5,490 nucleotides of DNA, taken from the NCBI GenBank assembly GCA_002392645.1, contig DGHL01000120.1, positions 1 through 5,490 on the forward strand. The letters are read 5' to 3'. Below, one piece after another: positions 1-5,490 of the stretch. Origin of the DNA: Prevotellaceae bacterium UBA3849 (GTDB taxonomy: Bacteria; Bacteroidota; Bacteroidia; Bacteroidales; Bacteroidaceae). Positions within the stretch are counted from its first letter, which is position 1. Every line of letters begins with the position of its first letter. A model generated the notes under the pieces. The model did no database searches. It saw nothing but the letters and a program-made list of their open reading frames with translations, and was not told the origin of the DNA. Position numbers and translations under genes: made by a program.

Positions 1-12
1 ATCAGCTAACAT
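1..12 (-). CDS. murE: Possible first codons of murE (UDP-MurNAc-tripeptide synthetase), truncated by window edge
   Basis: Only four codons (M-L-A-D) are visible, so the identity comes from context and not from the protein. On the minus strand the ATG at 12 opens the only frame without a stop up to the window edge; the other two frames stop at TAG (8-6) and TGA. Upstream in the same frame a TGA follows within eight codons, so no earlier ATG, GTG or TTG start exists. A weak purine-rich stretch, GAGG, lies about 6 nt before the ATG. In Bacteroidetes dcw clusters murE normally follows ftsI. The gap to ftsI is 102 nt, longer than the other gaps in this cluster. A start further left, outside the window, is equally possible. 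Confidence 0.35.
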
Positions 13-114
13 TTTGCCCTCGAAACAAATTCAAAAATCTGACAGTGGGAATTATTAGAACCCACCTTTATATTGTCGCTCACATGCACAGGTTCTGCCT
101 ATGGCTTCATCCCC

Positions 115-2301
115 CTATGACAGGTGTAGCGTTATCACCTCTCCTTTTTTTATAGTGCGGCCTGCCGGCTTACTCTGCTGATAAACCTTTCCACGACCGT
201 TAAGTATCACTTTCGCTCCGCGAGCCTCTATGGCATACACCGCATCACGTGCTCCCATACCTCTCACGTCAGGCATCTGCCTCATGCTACGTCCCTTCGA
301 TTTCCTCAGCCTGATGCAGTCTTTCCCTCGATTTGCCAGTCCCCATATAGGCTTGCCGTCAGGACGTGTACCTTGCCATCCGCCATCTACGGAGAATCCC
401 ATGTGCGACAACACATAGTCTGCCGCCAACAGGTTTCCTGCCTTCACATCAGGCATCTTGCTGTATTCTCCTATATCATGGGCACCTTTGGCACTATAGT
501 AGATGTCCTTTGCCATTATACCCTCGGCTATGTCATGAAACACCTGACCGCTCATCTGACCGCCCGATGCGGGCAGTCCTGCCTTCTGGATACATACTAT
601 GCAACTATATCGTGGTGCATCAGCAGGGAAGTATCCTGCAAACGACAGCAGATAATGGGTTACGCCATTATTGTAGCTGCCACCACTCGCCTTCTGTGCC
701 GTTCCAGTCTTTCCAGCTACGAGGAAAGACCTTGAGCCTGCAGGCTTACCCAGTCCATGGCTCACCACGTCGATGAGAATTTTCTGCATCTGCTCAAGCG
801 CACGCTGATTCTTCACGATGCTCTCCCTGAGCACCCTTACAGGGAACTCCTGTACTATCTCGCCATCTTTCTCTATGTGCTTCACGAAACGCGGTCGCAC
901 CATCACGCCGTTATTGGCTATTGCATTATAGAATGTCAGCACCGATATTGGCGGCACGTTGGTCTCATAGCCTATGCTCATCCATGGCAATGCAGTGTTA
1001 CTCCAATTCTTCGTCCAGTGGCCATAGCTGTCACGCTCCGGATACCTTACCCTCGGTTTCATATATCCTTTCAGGTGTATATCCAGGTTATCGGCTATGC
1101 CGAGACGGTGCAAGCCTGCCACGAAGTCTTCCGGACGTGAATGGTATGCGCGATCTATCAGCACACTGACACCTATGTTGGAGCTTTTCTGCATAATCTG
1201 CGACACACTTAGCGGTGTCTTGTAACCACCGCTGGTCCAGTTATGGTCTCTCATCTTGGCACCATACATCTCACGTATTCCGCCACTGCAGTCCACCGTC
1301 ATTGACGTGTCGATCTTTCCATCGTCGAGAGCCACGAGGAAACTCGCCGTCTTGAATACGGAGCCTGGCTCCAGATAGTCGGATATGGCATGGTTTATAC
1401 CCTCATAATACTTGCCCGTCTTGCGGTCAAGGTCGAGGTTCACCATAGCCTTTATGTCACCCGTTGCCACTTCCATGACGATGGCCACGCCTGTGTAGGC
1501 ATGGTCCTTACGCAACTCTTTTTCAAGTGCTCTCTCTGCCAAGTCCTGTATGCCGACATCGATGGTGGTGACGACGTCATTTCCATCTATTGCCATGGAG
1601 TCGTTTACCGACACCCACTTGTTCAGCTCTTTCTTATAGTGCTTGAAACCTTTCTTTCCACGAAGGAATGAATCGCAAGCCAGTTCCAGACCTGACGACG
1701 CCATGCCGTTACTCTTATGAACGCCACCTATCAAACTGGTACACAGCGAACCGTATGGATGGTTGCGCACCATGAATCGTGTGGCGACGAATCCGCTCAC
1801 ACCCGGACGCAGGTTGAATATCGGAAGGTTCTTCACACGCTGATAGGTGGTATAGTCAACCCTACCCTTCACCACAGGATAGTATCGGCTGTTCTGCCTA
1901 TATCCTACCTTCAGGTGCTCCTTAAACTCGTCTGCCGTCTTTTCAGGAAAGATCTCATGCAGTCCGGCACACAAGTCGAGAAGTCCCTTTGCATCATTAC
2001 CCAATGAGTCATGCCACAGGGTATCTGCACGCCCAGCCTTCAGAGCTACGAAATCCATGCGGAGCTCATATTCCGGTAGGTTACACGCCAGACGCTGACC
2101 ACCAGCGGCGAGTATGTTGCCTCGCAGTGCAGCCACCGTATCGCTCTTAGGCTGACGCAGGGAATCCACTGCCATCCAATAGCTACGTTCTACAGTCATG
2201 ATATAGCCTCCCTTGATGACAACTCCTAATGCCACCAAGCTGAACAACACAGAGAAGAATGTGTATCTCCATATCGACTTATCAGACTCGAACTTACTCA
2301 T
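115..2301 (-). CDS. ftsI: FtsI / PBP3-type division peptidoglycan transpeptidase with C-terminal PASTA repeats
   Basis: This is the class B penicillin-binding protein that cross-links septal peptidoglycan and is a beta-lactam target; it acts in the periplasm, anchored to the inner membrane. The 728-residue product has a short cytoplasmic N-terminus and one membrane segment at about 12-34. The dimerisation (pedestal) domain follows, with the conserved Arg-Gly at 60-61 and SGLE at 203-206. The transpeptidase domain carries all three catalytic motifs: SxxK as SVFK at 314-317 (Ser314 is the nucleophile), SxN as SSN at 373-375, and KTG at 531-533. Two PASTA-like units, each starting MPDV, follow at about 616-668 and 676-728. 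PASTA units are usual in FtsI homologues of this phylum but absent from E. coli FtsI. The ATG start is the first possible one after an in-frame TAA and has no Shine-Dalgarno sequence. The stop is TAG. It lies 52 nt after the ftsL-like gene and is intact. Confidence 0.96.
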   Translation of the reverse strand: MSKFESDKSIWRYTFFSVLFSLVALGVVIKGGYIMTVERSYWMAVDSLRQPKSDTVAALRGNILAAGGQRLACNLPEYELRMDFVALKAGRADTLWHDSLGNDAKGLLDLCAGLHEIFPEKTADEFKEHLKVGYRQNSRYYPVVKGRVDYTTYQRVKNLPIFNLRPGVSGFVATRFMVRNHPYGSLCTSLIGGVHKSNGMASSGLELACDSFLRGKKGFKHYKKELNKWVSVNDSMAIDGNDVVTTIDVGIQDLAERALEKELRKDHAYTGVAIVMEVATGDIKAMVNLDLDRKTGKYYEGINHAISDYLEPGSVFKTASFLVALDDGKIDTSMTVDCSGGIREMYGAKMRDHNWTSGGYKTPLSVSQIMQKSSNIGVSVLIDRAYHSRPEDFVAGLHRLGIADNLDIHLKGYMKPRVRYPERDSYGHWTKNWSNTALPWMSIGYETNVPPISVLTFYNAIANNGVMVRPRFVKHIEKDGEIVQEFPVRVLRESIVKNQRALEQMQKILIDVVSHGLGKPAGSRSFLVAGKTGTAQKASGGSYNNGVTHYLLSFAGYFPADAPRYSCIVCIQKAGLPASGGQMSGQVFHDIAEGIMAKDIYYSAKGAHDIGEYSKMPDVKAGNLLAADYVLSHMGFSVDGGWQGTRPDGKPIWGLANRGKDCIRLRKSKGRSMRQMPDVRGMGARDAVYAIEARGAKVILNGRGKVYQQSKPAGRTIKKGEVITLHLS

Positions 2302-2353
2302 ATATCGTCTTTATATTCTCTATAAACCTGAACTTAATAACTCTCTGCCCTTA

Positions 2354-2980
2354 CTACTTCTCTATCTTTATGAGGTATGGCGGCTCATTCGGTATCGTAA
2401 GCGTACTGTCGCCACACTCGCTAAGGCGCTTCAGCACGTTGCTCTCTCGGCTTTTCTCCGTCAGCATACTGCTACATACCGTAGCCTTGTATCGTGCCTC
2501 TACTATCTTATTCTCCACGCGGTCTATCTCCACCAGCTTCTGCTGACACATATAGCGTAGCGTTATATATATAATAAGGAACGCACATATCAGACCTACC
2601 AGTCCCAACTGCCTGTGTATGAACCTTGAGACAATCACTCCACCGAGCGTCCTTGACAGTGAGAAGGGCAAAGATGTGTCGGCTTCCTCATGAGCTTCGC
2701 GCTCTATGACGTCCTCCAGGGTCTTGTTGCCTAACACTCCCCTCAGTTTGTCCTTGAATTCCAGTTTTTTTTCTTTTGCGGAATCATCACCTGAATCATC
2801 TGCACCTTCGTCCATAGCATTCTCTGCGACATCGACAGCATCGACGCCATCCACAACGGAGCCGCCGTCTTCGTCCATGGTCATCTCCACAGAAACGTCT
2901 TCCGCCGCAGTTGTGTCCAGTTCCCTGCCATCGGCTGACTGCACCTCAAACCCTACTATGTTCTCGTCGTCCTTTGTCAC
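2354..2980 (-). CDS. ftsL: FtsL-like bitopic cell-division protein with long acidic N-terminal extension
   Basis: The gene sits in the ftsL position between rsmH and ftsI. FtsL-type proteins join the divisome subcomplex that activates FtsW-FtsI. The 208-residue product has one strong membrane segment at about 124-146, a short heptad-like, charged stretch at about 147-188, and a C-terminus with IPNEPPY at 196-202 that resembles Bacteroidetes FtsL-like proteins as I recall them. Classical FtsL is about 90-120 residues. Here about 120 residues precede the membrane segment, and residues 1-68 hold 23 Asp/Glu against two Lys/Arg. The start is GTG; the only upstream in-frame stop is the rsmH TAG ten codons earlier, and no ATG lies between. 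The next in-frame ATGs are codons 33, 35 and 56, so a shorter protein is possible. The stop TAG is followed directly by TAA, a tandem stop. Family assignment rests on position, topology and C-terminus because FtsL diverges strongly in sequence. Confidence 0.85.
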   Translation of the reverse strand: MTKDDENIVGFEVQSADGRELDTTAAEDVSVEMTMDEDGGSVVDGVDAVDVAENAMDEGADDSGDDSAKEKKLEFKDKLRGVLGNKTLEDVIEREAHEEADTSLPFSLSRTLGGVIVSRFIHRQLGLVGLICAFLIIYITLRYMCQQKLVEIDRVENKIVEARYKATVCSSMLTEKSRESNVLKRLSECGDSTLTIPNEPPYLIKIEK

Positions 2981-3010
2981 AGATAGTTGTATATTCTTTA
3001 TTTTGCCTGT

Positions 3011-3949
3011 CTATTCTTTCTCACTCTCCAGTCTTTCCGCCACTCTCAGCTTCGCACTCCTTGAGCGCGGATTGCGTTGTTGCTCCTCATCCGTCGGCAG
3101 AGTCACCTTGTTGAGGGCCTTGTATGGAGTGTCAGTCCTTCCGTAGAAGTCAGCTATGCGCTTGCCTTCCACATTGCCGGTCTTTATGATATTCTTCACC
3201 ATGCGGTCTTCCAGACTGTGGTATGTTATGACGCTCAGTCTGCCGCCAGGTTTCAGCACGTCCGTAGCAGCCATCAGCATTTCCCTAAGGGCATCCATCT
3301 CATGGTTCACCTCTATGCGCAGAGCCTGGAAGAGCTTCGCCATCTCTTTCTTCTCCCTTTCACGTTTGAAGAAAGGCGATACAGCATCAAGAAAATCCTG
3401 CGTCGTCTCTATCTTAGCCTGCTGACGTTTCTTTACCAACGCAGAGGCTATCTTACGAGAGTTTTTCATCTCACCATACAGATAGAACACATCCGCCAGC
3501 TTCGCTTCTTCGTATCCGTTCACTATCTCTGCCGCCGTTATGCCGGCACGCTTGTTCATGCGCATGTCAAGCGGAGCGTCAAAGCGGAAAGAGAATCCAC
3601 GTGTCTCATCATCGAAATGATGACTTGACACACCGAGGTCTGCCAGCAATCCGTCTATCTGCTCAATTCCATAATACCGCATCCAATTTTTCAGGTAACG
3701 GAAGTTTGAACGCACGAAGGTGAAGTTGCCTGCCTCGCCTATGTCCTCGCCATCCCTGCGCAGGTTATTCTCTGCATCTGCATCCTGGTCAAACGAGAAC
3801 AGTCTGCCTGTCCCGCCGAGCCTGCGCAGTATCTCACGACTATGTCCGCCACCGCCGAATGTCACATCCACATACACGCCGCCCGGCTTAATGTCTAAGC
3901 CGTCAATGCTCTCTGCAAGCATTACTGGTATGTGATAGTGTGATTCCAA
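3011..3949 (-). CDS. rsmH: RsmH (MraW), 16S rRNA m4C1402 N4-methyltransferase
   Basis: RsmH is the SAM-dependent cytoplasmic enzyme that methylates N4 of C1402 in the 16S rRNA decoding centre. At 312 residues it has the family's usual length and all its landmarks: the N-terminal YHIPVML, the SAM-binding GGGGHS at 32-37, FDQD at 53-56, a LADLGVSSHHFDD block at 102-114, RGFSF and PLDMRM at 117-131, RIEVNHE at 211-217, YHSLEDR at 243-249 and NPRSRSAKLR at 293-302. The start is TTG: an in-frame TAA lies six codons upstream and the first ATG downstream is codon 10, which would remove the conserved HIPV segment. The TTG lies in a 7-bp tandem repeat array and has no Shine-Dalgarno sequence. Four of its first seven Ile codons are ATA, unlike gpmI. 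The stop TAG is in the same frame as the ftsL-like gene that follows 30 nt later. Confidence 0.96.
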   Translation of the reverse strand: MESHYHIPVMLAESIDGLDIKPGGVYVDVTFGGGGHSREILRRLGGTGRLFSFDQDADAENNLRRDGEDIGEAGNFTFVRSNFRYLKNWMRYYGIEQIDGLLADLGVSSHHFDDETRGFSFRFDAPLDMRMNKRAGITAAEIVNGYEEAKLADVFYLYGEMKNSRKIASALVKKRQQAKIETTQDFLDAVSPFFKREREKKEMAKLFQALRIEVNHEMDALREMLMAATDVLKPGGRLSVITYHSLEDRMVKNIIKTGNVEGKRIADFYGRTDTPYKALNKVTLPTDEEQQRNPRSRSAKLRVAERLESEKE

Positions 3950-3994
3950 GTTATGAGTGACAAGTTATGAGTTATGAATTATGAGTTATGAGTT
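3946..3994. repeat. 7-bp tandem repeat array in the mraZ-rsmH gap, overlapping the rsmH start
   Basis: Seven consecutive 7-bp units can be read on the plus strand from 3946: CCAAGTT, ATGAGTG, ACAAGTT, ATGAGTT, ATGAATT, ATGAGTT, ATGAGTT. The last four (3967-3994) are identical except for one base, and the first three are degenerate in the same register. On the mRNA strand the unit reads AACTCAT. The array fills most of the 61-nt gap between mraZ and rsmH. Its last unit in the direction of transcription (3946-3952) contains the rsmH TTG start codon (3947-3949). The array brings two in-frame TAA codons upstream of rsmH. Its function is unknown. Confidence 0.85.
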
Positions 3995-4010
3995 GTTGGT
4001 CATGAGAGAA

Positions 4011-4469
4011 CTACAAACTGCTTGTCCCTCCTCCCATCAGGCTTTCAAGCTTCGCAGAGAAGTCCGAACGGGCATTATCCAGTTCGCGTGCCTTTTCCTC
4101 CGACCATATCTCTATCGTATCGTCTATTCCGATAAAGCGCACCGACTGCTCTATGCCGAGCATGTCCTGATAGCGGCGCGACAACAAGAACCTGCCGTTG
4201 GCATCGAGGGTCACCTCTTCTGCGTCAATAACGAACTGACGGAATAGCTGCTGCTGCTCCCTGTCCCATCGGTTAAGGCGCTGACGCATGGCATCCATCT
4301 GCTCGTTCCATACGCTTTCGGGATAGAGCACCAGACAGTCTTCGTGTATATCCTTACGCAACACAAGGGTCTGCACATTCTCTGCCTGCAGCACCTTACG
4401 GAACACTGCCGGCAGGAACACACGTCCCTTAGCATCTGCCTTCGCTTCTATGTTACCTAAGAATCTCAC
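4011..4469 (-). CDS. mraZ: MraZ, transcriptional regulator of the dcw cluster
   Basis: MraZ is a DNA-binding protein with two SpoVT/AbrB-like swapped-hairpin domains that assembles into rings and regulates its own promoter, and so the dcw operon. The 152-residue product matches the usual length. It has both signature repeats: DAKGR at 12-16, followed by VFLPA, and DANGR at 89-93, followed by FLLS. The start must be the GTG at 4469. Conserved residues FLGNIEAK begin at codon 3, an in-frame TAA lies two codons upstream, and the next Met is codon 58. No Shine-Dalgarno sequence is visible. It is the first gene of the cluster, followed after 61 nt by rsmH. A promoter and a candidate MraZ operator lie upstream at 4558-4597, which fits autoregulation. 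The stop is TAG. Binding to its own promoter is known in E. coli and in Mollicutes; here it is inferred. Confidence 0.96.
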   Translation of the reverse strand: MRFLGNIEAKADAKGRVFLPAVFRKVLQAENVQTLVLRKDIHEDCLVLYPESVWNEQMDAMRQRLNRWDREQQQLFRQFVIDAEEVTLDANGRFLLSRRYQDMLGIEQSVRFIGIDDTIEIWSEEKARELDNARSDFSAKLESLMGGGTSSL

Positions 4470-4557
4470 TGATTATCAATAGTTTCGTATCTTTTTTACA
4501 GCACTCGCACCTTAGTGTTTATGCGTGCATATTCTTATTTATAAATATATTCGGCTA

Positions 4558-4565
4558 CAAAGTTA
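4558..4565 (-). promoter_or_regulatory. Predicted mraZ/dcw promoter, Bacteroidetes -7 element TAACTTTG
   Basis: Read on the minus strand, TAACTTTG matches the Bacteroidetes sigma-ABfr -7 consensus TAnnTTTG exactly. Transcription would start near 4551, leaving a leader of about 80 nt before the mraZ GTG. The -33 position, about 20 nt upstream, has no TTTG; it falls on GTGGGG, within the candidate MraZ operator. A weak -33 element covered by a regulator site would suit a repressible promoter. No start site has been mapped; this is consensus matching only. Confidence 0.6.
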
Positions 4566-4574
4566 CAAAAAAAT

Positions 4575-4597
4575 CCCCACATTTCCCCACTTTGCCA
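4575..4597 (-). promoter_or_regulatory. Candidate MraZ operator (TGGGG-N5-TGGGG plus degenerate third copy)
   Basis: On the minus strand two TGGGG pentamers (4589-4585 and 4579-4575) are separated by exactly five bases, a 10-bp period. A degenerate third copy, TGGCA (4597-4593), lies 8 bp further upstream. In E. coli, MraZ binds TGGGN direct repeats spaced by 5 nt ahead of mraZ. Mollicute MraZ binds AAAGTG-type repeats, and the AAAGTGG seen here also resembles those. The site lies immediately upstream of the -7 element, covering the -33 region, and the neighbouring gene is mraZ itself. The match in unit, spacing and place is seen directly; binding is inferred. Confidence 0.6.
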
Positions 4598-4669
4598 CTT
4601 TTTTTTCACAAAATCATTAAATTTACCATTATTTAACATCCCCAAGGGGTTCATTTCAGCATATTGTAG

Positions 4670-4677
4670 TAACTTTG
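4670..4677 (+). promoter_or_regulatory. Predicted gpmI promoter, Bacteroidetes -7 element TAACTTTG
   Basis: TAACTTTG, followed by C, matches the TAnnTTTG -7 consensus exactly. The predicted start is near 4684, giving an A-rich leader of about 44 nt before the gpmI ATG. It shares the 9-mer GTAACTTTG with the divergent mraZ promoter. No clear TTTG is present at -33. About 20 bp upstream lies CCCCAAGGGG (4640-4649), a near-palindrome that could be an operator or a chance feature. Confidence 0.6.
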
Positions 4678-4727
4678 CATCCGAAAACGCAATTATAATA
4701 ACAGAAACACTATATAGCAACAGTAAA

Positions 4728-5490
4728 ATGGCAAAGAAAGCTCTTTTGATGATTCTCGATGGATGGGGAATCGGAAAACATGGCAAGGGTGACGTAATCT
4801 TCAACACGCCAACACCTTACCTCGACTACCTTCAGGCTGTCAGCAGCCACTCACAACTCAATGCTTCAGGCGAGGACGTAGGTCTGCCTGACGGTCAGAT
4901 GGGTAACTCTGAGGTTGGTCACCTCAACATCGGTGCGGGACGCATCGTTTACCAGGACCTCGTAAAGATTAACCGCGCATGTGCCGACGGCTCCATCTCT
5001 CAGAACCCTCAGGTAAAAGAGGCTTACGAATATGCTAAGCAGACCGGAAAGAAGCTGCACCTCATGGGTCTGACTTCTAACGGTGGCGTACACTCTTCTC
5101 TCGACCATCTCTTCAAACTCATTGAGGTGGGTAAGGAGTACGGACTCAGCCAGCAGCTCTTCGTACACTGTTTCATGGATGGTCGTGACACCGACCCTAA
5201 GTCTGGTAAGGGCTTTATCGCTTCCCTGCAGGACAAGTGTAAGGAGAATGATGCCAACATCGCTTCTATCATAGGTCGTTTCTACGCAATGGACCGCGAC
5301 AAGCGCTGGAACCGCGTAAAAGAGGCTTACGACCTTATCACCGCCGGCACCGGCAAGCAGGCTACCGACATGGTACAGGCTATGCAGGAGTCTTATGACG
5401 AGGGCGTGACCGATGAGTTCGTAAAGGCTATCAGCAATTCTTCCGTTAACGGCAAGATTGAGGAGGGCGACGTAGTTATCTTCATCAACT
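4728..5490 (+). CDS. gpmI: GpmI, 2,3-bisphosphoglycerate-independent phosphoglycerate mutase (5' half, truncated by window edge)
   Basis: GpmI interconverts 3- and 2-phosphoglycerate in glycolysis and gluconeogenesis in the cytoplasm, using a phosphoserine intermediate and two divalent metal ions. The 254 visible codons are about half of a usual product of about 510 residues; the reading frame is open to the window end. It begins MAKKALLMILDGWG, where Asp11 is the first metal ligand of the alkaline phosphatase fold. QMGNSEVGH at 58-65 contains the catalytic Ser61. The inserted phosphotransferase domain shows VHS at 121-123 (His122 binds substrate), DGRDTDP at 151-157 and GRFYAMDRDKRW at 183-194, with its substrate-binding arginines. 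The ATG start is preceded by an A-rich leader without a Shine-Dalgarno sequence. Codon use is biased: only one of about 17 Ile codons is ATA, unlike the neighbouring dcw genes, which suggests strong expression. It diverges from mraZ with its own promoter, so a functional link to the dcw cluster is not implied. Confidence 0.96.
   Translation, partial: MAKKALLMILDGWGIGKHGKGDVIFNTPTPYLDYLQAVSSHSQLNASGEDVGLPDGQMGNSEVGHLNIGAGRIVYQDLVKINRACADGSISQNPQVKEAYEYAKQTGKKLHLMGLTSNGGVHSSLDHLFKLIEVGKEYGLSQQLFVHCFMDGRDTDPKSGKGFIASLQDKCKENDANIASIIGRFYAMDRDKRWNRVKEAYDLITAGTGKQATDMVQAMQESYDEGVTDEFVKAISNSSVNGKIEEGDVVIFIN

Noticed and set aside
45..65. Possible terminator after ftsI
   Set aside because: Five-base stem with an 11-nt loop, no extension and no following T run on the transcribed strand; too weak to call.
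6..83. 25-codon GTG-started minus-strand frame between ftsI and the presumed murE
   Set aside because: Short, no Shine-Dalgarno sequence, no recognisable motif, and such a length is expected by chance.
2706..3146. Plus-strand open frame of 146 codons, Ser-rich
   Set aside because: Antisense to the acidic tail of the ftsL-like gene and the end of rsmH; the Ser-rich low complexity follows from the GAC/GAA-rich codons on the other strand.
3077..3628. Plus-strand open frame of 183 codons opposite rsmH
   Set aside because: It lies entirely antisense to rsmH, whose full set of family motifs is intact; the translation has no recognisable domain and looks like a frame shadow.
3946..3994. CRISPR array
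   Set aside because: The units are 7 bp, directly adjacent and without spacers; this is a simple tandem repeat.
115..4013. Reassignment of TAG as a sense codon, given four TAG stops
   Set aside because: mraZ, rsmH and ftsI each end where their families normally end, and the ftsL-like gene has TAA directly after its TAG, so TAG works as an ordinary stop here.
4535..4807. Minus-strand open frame of 90 codons across the mraZ-gpmI intergenic region
   Set aside because: It starts within gpmI, runs through the gpmI promoter and the candidate operator, and ends in the mraZ leader. No family resemblance is visible; its hydrophobic look comes from A/T-rich intergenic DNA.
4866..5272. Minus-strand open frames of 82 and 100 codons
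   Set aside because: Both are antisense to gpmI, which has its catalytic motifs in the plus frame.

Overview
The window is the start of a division and cell wall (dcw) gene cluster from a member of the Bacteroidetes, most likely Prevotella or a close relative in the Bacteroidales. Three things point there: the gene content and order, the lack of Shine-Dalgarno sequences in front of the complete genes, and TAnnTTTG-type -7 promoter elements. The genus is an inference from protein character; the phylum is well supported.

Layout, read in the direction of the cluster (minus strand, high to low coordinates): mraZ (4011-4469), rsmH/mraW (3011-3949), a small bitopic FtsL-like protein (2354-2980) and ftsI, the division transpeptidase with C-terminal PASTA repeats (115-2301). 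After a 102-nt gap, an ATG at 12 may be the first codon of murE, of which only four codons are in the window. The genes run in one direction with gaps of 61, 30 and 52 nt and no convincing terminator between them, so they probably form one operon. On the plus strand, diverging from mraZ, the first half of gpmI (cofactor-independent phosphoglycerate mutase) starts at 4728 and runs off the right edge.

The 258-bp divergent intergenic region (4470-4727) holds two Bacteroidetes-type promoters that share the 9-mer GTAACTTTG, one facing each way. Just upstream of the mraZ promoter lies a candidate MraZ operator with TGGGG-N5-TGGGG, the spacing known from other phyla. The genes cooperate as usual: MraZ autoregulates the operon, RsmH methylates 16S rRNA, and the FtsL-like protein and FtsI belong to the septal peptidoglycan machinery.

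The most unusual points are at the level of translation and small repeats. Three of the four complete dcw genes start with GTG or TTG. The rsmH TTG start lies inside a 7-bp tandem repeat array filling most of the mraZ-rsmH gap. The FtsL-like protein has a very acidic cytoplasmic extension of about 120 residues. All four genes end in TAG, and rsmH and ftsL share one reading frame separated only by that TAG. I see no sign of a mobile element, CRISPR array, RNA gene or new defence system; this is a core chromosomal region.
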